Part shown: in pieces, positions 1-6,327 of the stretch
Layout of the letters: every line of letters begins with the position of its first letter
How positions within the stretch are numbered: position 1 is the stretch's first letter
Source of the DNA: Thermococcus sp.
GTDB lineage: Archaea > Methanobacteriota_B > Thermococci > Thermococcales > Thermococcaceae
Direction: 5' to 3'
Length of the DNA: 12,933 bases
NCBI RefSeq assembly: GCF_027066465.1
Contig: NZ_JAMONU010000073.1
Coordinates: forward strand, 1 to 12,933
Translations under genes and position numbers: made by a program
Notes under the pieces: generated by a model
What the model saw: the letters and a program-made list of their open reading frames with translations, nothing else
Databases searched by the model: none
What the model was told of the DNA's origin: nothing

Positions 1-95
1 GGAGCGCCCTTCACCAGATAGACCCTTCCGGGAATGAGGCCACCGTTGAGCATATCGTCGAGACCGGGGACACCGGTGGAAACCCTTTCGCTCAT
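1..95 (-). CDS. KaiC/RadA-like RecA-superfamily ATPase, N-terminal fragment (truncated by window edge)
   Basis: Only the first 31 codons are in the window, starting at the ATG at 95 and reading off the left edge. The fragment has the pattern S-T-G-V-P-G-L-D followed by L-N-G-G and then G-x-V-Y-L-V-K-G-A. This is the usual beginning of archaeal KaiC-domain ATPases just before the Walker A loop, which itself lies outside the window. A ribosome-binding site AGGAGATGA sits a few bases upstream of the ATG. The gene is divergent from the membrane protein gene at 188, and the two share a short intergenic region. KaiC-like proteins of Thermococcales are soluble ATPases of mostly unknown role, so the family is fairly sure and the function is not. 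Confidence 0.7.
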   Translation of the reverse strand, partial: MSERVSTGVPGLDDMLNGGLIPGRVYLVKGA

Positions 96-111
96 GGGTC
101 ATCTCCTGCCG

Positions 112-137
112 TTAGTTCGAACTTCGTCAATATAAGG
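112..137. promoter_or_regulatory. Shared divergent promoter region with a 10-bp palindrome
   Basis: An A/T box, CAATATAAG on the plus strand, lies at about 128-136. It is also TATA-like on the minus strand (CTTATATTG). A plus-strand start about 25 bases on would fall near 155-160, after the TTG at 149 and before the ATG at 188, which supports the ATG as the start of the membrane protein. Beside the box, AGTTCGAACT (114-123) is a perfect 10-bp palindrome on the side of the KaiC-like gene. Assignment as promoter is by position and composition only. Confidence 0.4.
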
Positions 138-187
138 GTTACCCGCCGTTGAAAAACTTCATAAGGGTTCGAAGGAAAGAGTTGCAG

Positions 188-916
188 ATGAGGCGGAAAC
201 TGCTACTGGCGGTCTGGATGCTCGCGAACGTCGTTGTGGTTTTCAGTCTGTCCCTCTACCAGAGCGGTTACACCCTCAAGGGCTACGTTCCGGCCTACGG
301 AAAGGACGCCCTGAAGTACAGCCCGGTGCTGTATGCGAAGCCCGATGACAAGCCTGTTAGGGTTCTCTACGAACTCGACAGGCACGGCGGGATATCCTAC
401 TACTACGTCTGGCCAACCGAGAGCACGGGAAAGCCCCTCGTGGACAGGCTCTACGATTACATAAGAAGGCTCTTCTACGGCTCCTCCGCCGACGTTGAAC
501 CTGTGACAGTCTATCCCAGGAACCGGACGATAACTTTCGAGAGCTACTCCCACAGAAGGGTCTGGGCGAAGTTCGTAGACGGCGACTGCTACGTGGTTGG
601 AGGAGAAGTCGTCGAGAACTGCACGGTGAACGGAACCCACGTTAAGGTCTACGTTGTGACGTGGAACCACGCCTTCTCCCTCGTTCCCCAGAGCGGCCTC
701 GTTAGGGTAAACCTCACTCCCGAACCGATGACCCCCTGGGAGTACGCCCACTACGCGATATTCAGGAGGGCGAACGAGAGCATAAGGGAAGCCGCAATCA
801 GGTCCCTTATTCTGGCCGTCATCGTTACGGCGCTCCTCAACGCGACCGGCTACTACCTCCTCGTGAGGAGAAAGGGGTGGGAGAAAATCAAAAGAAAGCT
901 CAAGAGAGGGTCTTGA
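188..916 (+). CDS. Predicted two-TM membrane protein of unknown function with an extracytoplasmic domain
   Basis: I do not recognise the family. From the ATG at 188 the protein has 242 residues. A basic start (MRRK) is followed at once by a hydrophobic segment at about residues 4-24, a polar, aromatic-rich domain of about 165 residues, a second hydrophobic segment near residues 208-227, and a basic tail (VRRK...KIKRKLKRGS) that should be cytoplasmic. The central domain is thus probably outside the cell. It has several N-x-S/T sequons (NRT, NCT, NGT, NES) and two cysteines 14 residues apart that could form a disulfide. The reading frame extends upstream to a TTG at 149, but that lies before the likely transcription start. 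Its last 17 bases overlap, tail to tail, the end of the prolyl oligopeptidase gene. Confidence 0.7.
   Translation: MRRKLLLAVWMLANVVVVFSLSLYQSGYTLKGYVPAYGKDALKYSPVLYAKPDDKPVRVLYELDRHGGISYYYVWPTESTGKPLVDRLYDYIRRLFYGSSADVEPVTVYPRNRTITFESYSHRRVWAKFVDGDCYVVGGEVVENCTVNGTHVKVYVVTWNHAFSLVPQSGLVRVNLTPEPMTPWEYAHYAIFRRANESIREAAIRSLILAVIVTALLNATGYYLLVRRKGWEKIKRKLKRGS
881..899 (-). terminator. T-rich tract just after the oligopeptidase stop codon
   Basis: On the minus strand the bases directly after the stop codon at 900-902 read CTTTCTTTTGATTTTCTCC. Intrinsic termination in Thermococcales mainly needs a T-rich stretch in the non-template strand, without a strong hairpin. This could end the thiC-pur-oligopeptidase transcript. 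It lies inside the coding sequence of the convergent membrane protein gene, where the plus strand encodes a lysine-rich tail, so the composition could also be a by-product of coding. Confidence 0.3.
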
Positions 917-2741
917 GAACGAATGCGAGCAAATCTGTTAGTTCCCTCGCCCTTGTCTCGGGAGAAGCACCCATGTGCCCGCTCTTGGTCTCGACGCGGA
1001 GGTAAACCGGCGCCCCTACCTCTTTCAGCTTCAGGAAGAACTTTATCGCGTGGGCCGGGTGCACGCGGTCGTCGTGAAGGCCGGTGTAGATGAGCGTCGG
1101 AGGGTATTCTGCAGGCTTAACGTTGTGGTATGGGGAGTATTTCAGCAGGAACTCCCTGTCCTTCGGGTCGTCCGGGTTGCCGTACTCTGGAACCCAGACG
1201 CTGCCGATGTAGAGCTTGTGGAAGCGCATCATGTCTATGACGGGGTAACCAATCAGCGCCGAGTCCATGACGTCCGGCCTCTGGACGAGGGTTGCCGAGA
1301 CCAGAAGACCGCCGTTGCTCCTGCCCCACGTGGAGACCCTGTAACCTTCACCCTTCAGCTTCTCAAGGACTGCTATGAAGTCGTCGAAGACGTTTTGCTT
1401 GTTCTCCCTCATTCCGGCGCGATGCCACTCCTCGCCGTACTCGCTTCCACCGCGCAGGTTGGCCATTCCGAAGGTTCCCCCGCGCTTTATGAATGGAATC
1501 GCCTGCGGGAAGAACCTTGGAGTCAGCGAGATGTTGAAGCCCCCGTATCCGAATACCCACGCCTTTCTCTCATCCCTCTCGCCCTTTACGAGGAAGTAGT
1601 GAACCCTCGTTCCGTCCTTCGAGACCGCGAAGTCCTCCTCGACCCTGAAGTTCCCCTCGATTTCTTGCCCCTCGACGAGCTTTAGCTCTCCGTCGAACTC
1701 GTAGAGCCTGTATGGAACTGTGAAGCTCTCGTAGCGGAGTAAAGCTCTCTTCCCATCGGTATCGAGCGGGTAGACGCTCCCCGGGAGGTCGAAGGTTATC
1801 TCGTCAAGCTTTTTTCCGTCGAGCGAGTAAACCTCAAGCCTGTGGCTTGCGTGCACGAGCCTGCCAGCGAGGATTTTGTCCCCGACCAGAACGGCCCACT
1901 CAAGGGGGAACTCACCTTCCGGAATTACCTCCTCGACTTTTTCACCAACCGCGATGAGCTTTCCTAAGCCCTTCCCTTCCCTCGTCAGGAGGTAGAGCTT
2001 TCCGTTGATTACGTCAACCGGTTCAACCGGAACGTCCGCTGAGTAAACCTTCTCCCACCTCTCCGGCTCGTCTATTGGACCAATGTAGATTTCCGCACTG
2101 TTCCAGCCGAAGGTTACCGTGAGCATCGCCCACTTTCCGTCGGTGCTTTTACTTAGTCCGATGAAGTAGCCAGACCCGAGGCCCTCTCCGAAGACGAGTT
2201 TTTCTCCGCTCGCATCCTTCCAGAAGAACCTCTCGGCAGGTGCTTTAACCCCGTCGGGGGTTTCCCCGTGCCTGTAGAAGCGGGCGAAGTAGTAGCCGTC
2301 CTCGAGGAAGGTGACGTTCCACACCGACGGCCTGAACTCCTCGATTAGCTCGCCGGTTTCGAGGTCGATGATTCTCGTTATCCCCTCGTCGGCACCGCCT
2401 ATGGAGAAGCTGTAAGCCAAGAGCCTGCCCTTCTCATCGGCGGTGAATCCCTGAAGGAGAACCTCGTCGTTGAGCTCCTTTTCAAGCTCCTTCGAGTCAA
2501 CTATGACTTCCCCGCCGAGCCACCTGATGATTTGCCGGTCCCTCTCGCGGTACATCGCTATAACACCTTTCTCCGTCAGCTTCGCAGAAACAAGGGTTGG
2601 AATCGAGTAGTACTCCCAGACCTCGGGGAAGAGTTCGTCGCTCAGCTTTCTTATGAACTCCCTGAAGCGTTTATTCTCCTCCTCGACGAGCTTCAGAACG
2701 CGCTCGTCTCTCAGGTTCTCGGCCCAGATGTATTCGTCCAT
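900..2741 (-). CDS. Prolyl oligopeptidase (prolyl endopeptidase, peptidase family S9A)
   Basis: Cytosolic serine peptidase that cleaves short peptides after proline, expected to work in turnover of peptides from protein degradation. From the ATG at 2741 it has 613 residues, close to the size of the Pyrococcus furiosus enzyme. Residues 1 to about 365 fit the N-terminal segment plus beta-propeller gate, and the rest is the alpha/beta-hydrolase domain. The triad is visible: Ser475 in G-R-S-N-G-G, Asp557 in L-H-D-D-R-V-H-P and His589 in K-S-G-H-M-G. The conserved N-L-R-G-G-S-E-Y-G-E-E-W-H stretch is also present near residues 428-440. The frame continues upstream to a GTG at 2750, but GGTGAT ends 4 bases before the ATG, so I place the start there. 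It is the last gene of the thiC-purC-purP-purO unit, 13 bases after the purO stop, with no obvious promoter of its own. Confidence 0.95.
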   Translation of the reverse strand: MDEYIWAENLRDERVLKLVEEENKRFREFIRKLSDELFPEVWEYYSIPTLVSAKLTEKGVIAMYRERDRQIIRWLGGEVIVDSKELEKELNDEVLLQGFTADEKGRLLAYSFSIGGADEGITRIIDLETGELIEEFRPSVWNVTFLEDGYYFARFYRHGETPDGVKAPAERFFWKDASGEKLVFGEGLGSGYFIGLSKSTDGKWAMLTVTFGWNSAEIYIGPIDEPERWEKVYSADVPVEPVDVINGKLYLLTREGKGLGKLIAVGEKVEEVIPEGEFPLEWAVLVGDKILAGRLVHASHRLEVYSLDGKKLDEITFDLPGSVYPLDTDGKRALLRYESFTVPYRLYEFDGELKLVEGQEIEGNFRVEEDFAVSKDGTRVHYFLVKGERDERKAWVFGYGGFNISLTPRFFPQAIPFIKRGGTFGMANLRGGSEYGEEWHRAGMRENKQNVFDDFIAVLEKLKGEGYRVSTWGRSNGGLLVSATLVQRPDVMDSALIGYPVIDMMRFHKLYIGSVWVPEYGNPDDPKDREFLLKYSPYHNVKPAEYPPTLIYTGLHDDRVHPAHAIKFFLKLKEVGAPVYLRVETKSGHMGASPETRARELTDLLAFVLKTLS

Positions 2742-2754
2742 GAAAATCACCGTC

Positions 2755-3363
2755 TTAACGTTCGGCGGAAGGGATAAAAACGTTTGCCGTCCCGACGCTC
2801 CACACCTTGTCTTTCACTACTCCAATGGCAAGCACCTTCTTCTCGAAGGGAAGCTCCAGAGCCTTTCTCGCGAGTTCTTCAGCACTCCCGAAAGCCGGGA
2901 ACTCAAGCTCGGTGAAGCCGAGGTTGTACGTTGCCGTGACGAAGGCCTTTCCTTCCCTCAGCTTCAGTTCCTTCACCCAGAACTCCTCCCTTCCGGCGAA
3001 GCCGAGCCAGCCCTTACCGTCGGTTCCGATTATCCCGGCTATCCTCGGCGTGCTGTATTCATCTCTCTCGTAGTCGAGGGCATCAAGAACGTGGATTAGA
3101 GCTTTTTTCGGGCTTTCCCACTCGAGGGCCTGGGCTATGAAGTCCGTCTGAAGGCCGTTCGTGACGACGGCGTATTCATCGAGGAGCCTCACCACCGGGT
3201 AGCTCACGTAGGGGTTGTCCGTCTTCGTTAGGTTCTCGATGTAGACGGCGCTTCCCCTCACGATTGCCCTCCTCCTCGGAAAGGAGCGGGAGCAGAGGAG
3301 GTAGAAGGCGAAGGGCTTCCCCTTCATAAGCCCGACCCCGAGGGTTCTGCCCGTGTAGGTCAC
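2755..3363 (-). CDS. purO: Archaeal-type IMP cyclohydrolase PurO
   Basis: Catalyses the last step of IMP synthesis, closing FAICAR to IMP. It is the archaeal replacement for the cyclohydrolase part of bacterial PurH. The 202-residue protein has the usual PurO length and its landmarks: a Y-x-G-R start, S-R-S-F-P-x-R at about residues 25-31, N-P-Y-V-S-Y at 50-55, T-N-G-x-x-T-D at 68-74 and Y-S-T-P-R-I-A-G at 103-110. The start codon is GTG and overlaps the purP stop by 4 bases (GTGA). A strong GGAGGTGGTGA site stands just upstream, which implies translational coupling. The product of PurP, the gene just before it, is the substrate of this enzyme. Family assignment is from recalled motifs, but the neighbours make it firm. 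Confidence 0.9.
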   Translation of the reverse strand: MTYTGRTLGVGLMKGKPFAFYLLCSRSFPRRRAIVRGSAVYIENLTKTDNPYVSYPVVRLLDEYAVVTNGLQTDFIAQALEWESPKKALIHVLDALDYERDEYSTPRIAGIIGTDGKGWLGFAGREEFWVKELKLREGKAFVTATYNLGFTELEFPAFGSAEELARKALELPFEKKVLAIGVVKDKVWSVGTANVFIPSAER

Positions 3364-4292
3364 GTCACCACCTCCCCGAGCCGGTCTTCATCGAGAGCGA
3401 GCTTGATTTCCCGCGCTATCCTCCTTCCGACGCTCATGGGCTCGTTCCAGTAGAGCCTTCCGTACCAGTGGAGGGCGTTCGAACCGCCGTCGATGCGCGA
3501 GGCGAAGCCTATCGCCCTAAAGCTACCGTCGTATGAGAAGTGAAGCGCGAAGGGGCCGATGATTCCGGGCGGTTCGAGCTTTTTCATGGCCTCTACGAAG
3601 GCTAGGCCGTAGTTGTAGAGCCTCGGGAGGAGAGACTCCCTCAAAGCGACGCCAACGTTCCCCGCTATCGTGTAGGGGAGCGGTTTCACCGGCCAGCGGG
3701 CGTTTCCGTCGGCGATAACTACCCTCTCATCGACGCCGAGGAGCTCGAGCCTCTCCAGAATCGGCGAGTAGAAGAAGTGGACGTAGAGGTAAACGCCCGG
3801 GACGAACTCCTCTATCCTGTGGGGTTCCTTAAGCTCCCCTAACTTCTCCTCAAGCTCCTCCCCGCGCGCTATGAAGTGCCCGCTCCCTCCCCTCGGTCCC
3901 TCAAGGCGGACGAAGTAGAGCTTCCCCGGTTTAAGTTCATCGGGCTCGATGACCCGAACCCTTGGAATTCCCGCCTCGTCGAGGGCTTTATCCTGGAGTT
4001 CAAAGCTGGTTTCCCACTTGAGGAAGCGCCTGTTGCCGAAGAACTTTGCTTTAGCTCTCTCTATTCTCTCAAGGCCGAGGTAGGCCACGAAGGAGCCGTG
4101 GGGGATTACTATTCCGTCGTCGTCAAGAATCGCGCCCATGTCTTCAGTGACCACAAGCTCGTCCGCGAGCCTCGTGGAGGCGTAGAAAGCTTTTCTTTCG
4201 GGCTTCACGTAGAGCCTCGTCCTGAACCCCTCGTCTTTGGCCCCGAGGAGAATCTGGAGGGAGGAATGAGACGCTATCGTCGAGATTATCAT
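3360..4292 (-). CDS. purP: PurP-family FAICAR synthetase (formate- and ATP-dependent AICAR formyl ligase)
   Basis: PurP enzymes are ATP-grasp ligases that convert AICAR, formate and ATP to FAICAR, replacing the folate-dependent step of bacterial PurH. The protein has 310 residues. It shows the typical opening with A-S-H-S-S-L-Q at residues 7-13, H-G-S-F-V-A-Y-L-G at 65-73, the glycine-rich ATP-grasp loop G-P-R-G-G-S-G-H-F at 132-140, V-Y-L-Y-V-H-F-F-Y near 167-175, and R-I-D-G-G-S-N at 266-272 near the C-terminus. It starts with ATG, overlapping the purC stop by 4 bases (ATGA) behind GGAGGTGGTT, and ends overlapping purO by 4 bases. It is somewhat shorter than the methanogen PurP I recall (about 360 residues). 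Thermococcales can carry PurP paralogues, so activity is inferred from the flanking purC and purO genes. Confidence 0.88.
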   Translation of the reverse strand: MIISTIASHSSLQILLGAKDEGFRTRLYVKPERKAFYASTRLADELVVTEDMGAILDDDGIVIPHGSFVAYLGLERIERAKAKFFGNRRFLKWETSFELQDKALDEAGIPRVRVIEPDELKPGKLYFVRLEGPRGGSGHFIARGEELEEKLGELKEPHRIEEFVPGVYLYVHFFYSPILERLELLGVDERVVIADGNARWPVKPLPYTIAGNVGVALRESLLPRLYNYGLAFVEAMKKLEPPGIIGPFALHFSYDGSFRAIGFASRIDGGSNALHWYGRLYWNEPMSVGRRIAREIKLALDEDRLGEVVT

Positions 4293-4948
4293 CCAACCAC
4301 CTCCGAGAGTTCCTCGAGCGTCAGAATCTTCCCGTCCCTCGCGACGCGCATGGTATCTCCGCTCAGCTCGTCTATGACGATTAGCCCGCCGTTAAGCCTG
4401 CCGAACTCGAGCTTAAAATCAACGAGCTGGAGGCCCTTCGAGGAAAAGAACTCCCGCAGGATTTCCGCGACCTTTCTGGTGGTTTTCTTCATAGCCTCAA
4501 CTTCTTCTCTGTTCGAGATTCCAAGGGCCGTGATGGCCTCTTCAGCTATGAGGGGGTCGTCGAGCAAGTCGTCCTTCAAAGTGAACTCCACTATCCCAAG
4601 CCTCTGGAAGGGCTTCACCCAGCCTTTGTAGCGCCGGAGGAAGCTCCCGTAGGCCAGCTCGCGGTAGATGACCTCCAGCGGAATTCTCTCGGCCTTCAGA
4701 AAGCGGGCTTTTCTATCGTCAATCCTCTCCACGAAGTGCGTCTTTATGCCGTTCCCCTCAAGCAACCTGAAGAAGAATTCGGTCTGCTTCAAAACGAGGC
4801 TTCCCTTTCCTGCTTTCTCGCCGATTACCTCGTTGCCCCCGCTGTCCTCCCTGCCTTTCCTTCCGAGAACGGCGTCCTTGAAGTGGAAGACGAGGTAGGG
4901 GCCGTCCTCGTAAACGTCCTTCGTCTTGCCGGAATAGACGAGCCTCAA
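4289..4948 (-). CDS. purC: SAICAR synthetase (phosphoribosylaminoimidazole-succinocarboxamide synthase)
   Basis: Joins aspartate to CAIR using ATP to give SAICAR in purine synthesis. The 219-residue protein has the family's N-terminal G-K-T-K-D-V-Y (residues 7-13), P-L-E-V-I-Y-R-E-L-A-Y-G-S-F (90-103), D-D-P-L-I (130-134), L-V-D-F-K-L-E-F-G (175-183) and D-E-L-S-G-D-T-M-R (193-201). The last differs from the common D-E-I-S-P-D-T-x-R by Gly for Pro, and the Y-R-E-L-A-Y-G-S box differs from the common V-R-N-x-A-A-G-S. The start appears to be TTG at 4948: no nearby ATG lies in frame, the conserved N-terminus begins there, and GGGGTGAGAG stands just upstream, spanning the thiC stop. It is 4 bases after thiC and overlaps purP by 4 bases. 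Confidence 0.93.
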   Translation of the reverse strand: MRLVYSGKTKDVYEDGPYLVFHFKDAVLGRKGREDSGGNEVIGEKAGKGSLVLKQTEFFFRLLEGNGIKTHFVERIDDRKARFLKAERIPLEVIYRELAYGSFLRRYKGWVKPFQRLGIVEFTLKDDLLDDPLIAEEAITALGISNREEVEAMKKTTRKVAEILREFFSSKGLQLVDFKLEFGRLNGGLIVIDELSGDTMRVARDGKILTLEELSEVVG

Positions 4949-4952
4949 GCTC

Positions 4953-6233
4953 TCACCCCTTCCTCAGCATGTCGTTGATGAGCTTTATCGCGCATAAATC
5001 ACCGCACATTGAGCACGCTTCTGTCTTCGTTGGCCTCTCCTTCCTTATCTCTATGAACTTCTCCTTATTCCAGCTCAGCTCGTACTGCTTCGCCCAGTCG
5101 AGCCTTCCGCGCGCGAGGCTCATGAGGTAGTCCCGCCTGAAGTCCTCCTCGAAGCGGGTCAAATTGACAGCGTGGGCGGCTATCTTCGTCGCTATAACTC
5201 CCTCGCGGACGTGCTCCACCGTCGGCAGGCCGAGGTGCTCAGCAGGGGTGACGTAGCACAGGAAGTCCGCGCCGTTCAAAGCCGCTATCGCTCCCCCTAT
5301 GGCAGACGTGATGTGATCGTAGCCCGGAAAGATGTCTGTAACGATGGGGCCCAGAACGTAGAAGGGCGCGTTGTCAGTTGCAACCTTCGCAAGCTTTATC
5401 TGGGCCGGAATCTGGTCAATCGGCACGTGCCCGGGACCCTCGACCATCGTCTGGACTCCGGCTTCTCTCGCGCGCCTTACGAGCCTTCCTAGGGTGTAAA
5501 GCTCGGCAATCTGAAGCTCGTCGCCCGCATCTGGAAGGCCGCCGGGCCTAAGTCCATCGCCGAGGCTCAGAACAACGTCGTACTCCCTGGCGAGTTCAAG
5601 AAGGTAGTCGTAGTCCCTGTAGAACGGGTTCTCCTCGCCCCAGTGGAGTATCCACGCCGCGAGGAAGGTTCCGCCGCGCGAGACCATGCCGACGACTCTC
5701 TTCACCCGTTTCATCTTCTCGACGACTTCTTTTGTAACTCCAACGTGAATCGTCGTGTAGTCAACGCCGTCCCTGAAGTGCTTCTCAACGGCCTTCCACA
5801 TGTCGTCCTCGGTCATCTCGATGATGGCCTTTCCTTTGGCTAACATCTCCTCGGCGGCCTGGTAGATTGGAACTGTGCCGATGGGCACGTCAACAGCTTT
5901 CATTATGGCCTTCCTTATTGAATCGAGGTCGCCCCCTGTGGAGAGATCCATTATCGTGTCGGCGCCGTATTTCACGGCGACCTTAGCCTTCTCTATCTCA
6001 GCTTTGACGTCCACTATGTCGCGCGACGTTCCAATGTTGGCGTTGACCTTAACGCGGACGACGTTGCCCACCGCGACCGGCCTAACCCAGTCGTGGCGGA
6101 CGTTCCTGAATATCACAGTGTGCCCCTTTGCCACGCTCCTCCTGAGCCTTTCGGCGCTTATCCCCTCCCGCTCGGCGATAAACTTTACCTCCTCGGTGAT
6201 TACCCCGCGCCTTGCCTCCTCAAGCTGGGTCAT
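4953..6233 (-). CDS. thiC: Phosphomethylpyrimidine synthase ThiC (HMP-P synthase)
   Basis: Radical-SAM enzyme with a C-terminal cluster motif that rearranges AIR to HMP-P, the pyrimidine half of thiamine. It has 426 residues from the ATG at 6233, the compact archaeal size (bacterial ThiC is often over 600). Visible landmarks are N-A-N-I-G-T-S (about 65-71), D-L-S-T-G-G (96-101), S-R-G-G (185-188), E-G-P-G-H-V-P (265-271) and A-E-H-L-G-L-P (331-337). The histidines of the last two match the family's metal ligands. The cluster motif is C407-S-M-C410-G-D-L-C414, spaced CX2CX3C rather than the bacterial CX2CX4C. The frame extends to a GTG at 6242, but GGGTGAT just before the ATG fixes the start. 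It is the first gene of the leftward thiC-purC-purP-purO-peptidase unit and divergent from thi4. Confidence 0.95.
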   Translation of the reverse strand: MTQLEEARRGVITEEVKFIAEREGISAERLRRSVAKGHTVIFRNVRHDWVRPVAVGNVVRVKVNANIGTSRDIVDVKAEIEKAKVAVKYGADTIMDLSTGGDLDSIRKAIMKAVDVPIGTVPIYQAAEEMLAKGKAIIEMTEDDMWKAVEKHFRDGVDYTTIHVGVTKEVVEKMKRVKRVVGMVSRGGTFLAAWILHWGEENPFYRDYDYLLELAREYDVVLSLGDGLRPGGLPDAGDELQIAELYTLGRLVRRAREAGVQTMVEGPGHVPIDQIPAQIKLAKVATDNAPFYVLGPIVTDIFPGYDHITSAIGGAIAALNGADFLCYVTPAEHLGLPTVEHVREGVIATKIAAHAVNLTRFEEDFRRDYLMSLARGRLDWAKQYELSWNKEKFIEIRKERPTKTEACSMCGDLCAIKLINDMLRKG

Positions 6234-6244
6234 GCCAATCACCC

Positions 6245-6256
6245 GGTTTTAAAACC
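6245..6256. repeat. Perfect 12-bp palindrome GGTTTTAAAACC near the thiC start
   Basis: GGTTTTAAAACC reads the same on both strands. Its edge is 11 bases upstream of the thiC ATG, about where transcription of thiC should begin if the central A/T core is its TATA box. That position suits a repressor site for thiC. A pure A/T-driven coincidence is possible but less likely with GG/CC at both ends and a second palindrome nearby. Confidence 0.5.
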
Positions 6257-6258
6257 TG

Positions 6259-6279
6259 TTTATAACAAAGTTTTTAAAT
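6259..6279. promoter_or_regulatory. Divergent A/T core promoter(s) of thiC (-) and thi4 (+)
   Basis: The stretch has TTTATAAC (6259-6266) and GTTTTTAAAT (6270-6279), the most TATA-like elements between the two genes. Read rightward, the second has an A-rich candidate BRE (AACAAAG) before it and would start transcription near 6300, giving a leader of roughly 28 bases for thi4. Read leftward, the same element (TTTAAAAAC, preceded by TTGGAA) would start thiC near 6249. Which element serves which gene is inferred from spacing only. Confidence 0.5.
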
Positions 6280-6281
6280 TC

Positions 6282-6296
6282 CAAAACTTAGTTTTG
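6282..6296. repeat. Inverted repeat CAAAACT-T-AGTTTTG between the core promoter and thi4
   Basis: A perfect 7-base inverted repeat with a one-base centre. It lies between the probable TATA element at 6270-6279 and the expected thi4 transcription start near 6300, where a bound protein would block initiation. Its half-sites share the AAAAC/GTTTT core with the palindrome at 6245-6256 and with a further GTTTT at 6312-6316. A candidate binder is ThiR, the archaeal HTH-ThiN thiamine regulator. I do not recall its exact motif, so this is inference. Confidence 0.5.
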
Positions 6297-6327
6297 AGCG
6301 GAACTTAAAAGGTTTTGGGTGGTGGTC

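Noticed and set aside
149..187. TTG start for the left membrane protein
   Set aside because: It would precede the expected transcription start from the A/T box near 131. Starting at the ATG at 188 puts the basic residues right before the first membrane segment, as usual.
975..1685. 236-codon open frame on the plus strand inside the prolyl oligopeptidase gene
   Set aside because: It is opposite the conserved catalytic domain with all triad residues, and has no ribosome-binding site or recognisable content.
3876..4631. 251-codon open frame on the plus strand opposite purP and purC
   Set aside because: It crosses the purP/purC junction and its translation is low-complexity, serine-rich antisense sequence.
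6234..6327. TPP riboswitch before thiC or thi4
   Set aside because: The likely leaders are only about 16-30 bases, far too short for a THI element, and I see no CTGAGA-type core. Control by a DNA-binding protein fits better.
6319..6327. GTG start for thi4 upstream of the ATG
   Set aside because: Those bases form the GGTGGT ribosome-binding site of the ATG at 6328. The protein landmarks do not need the three extra residues.
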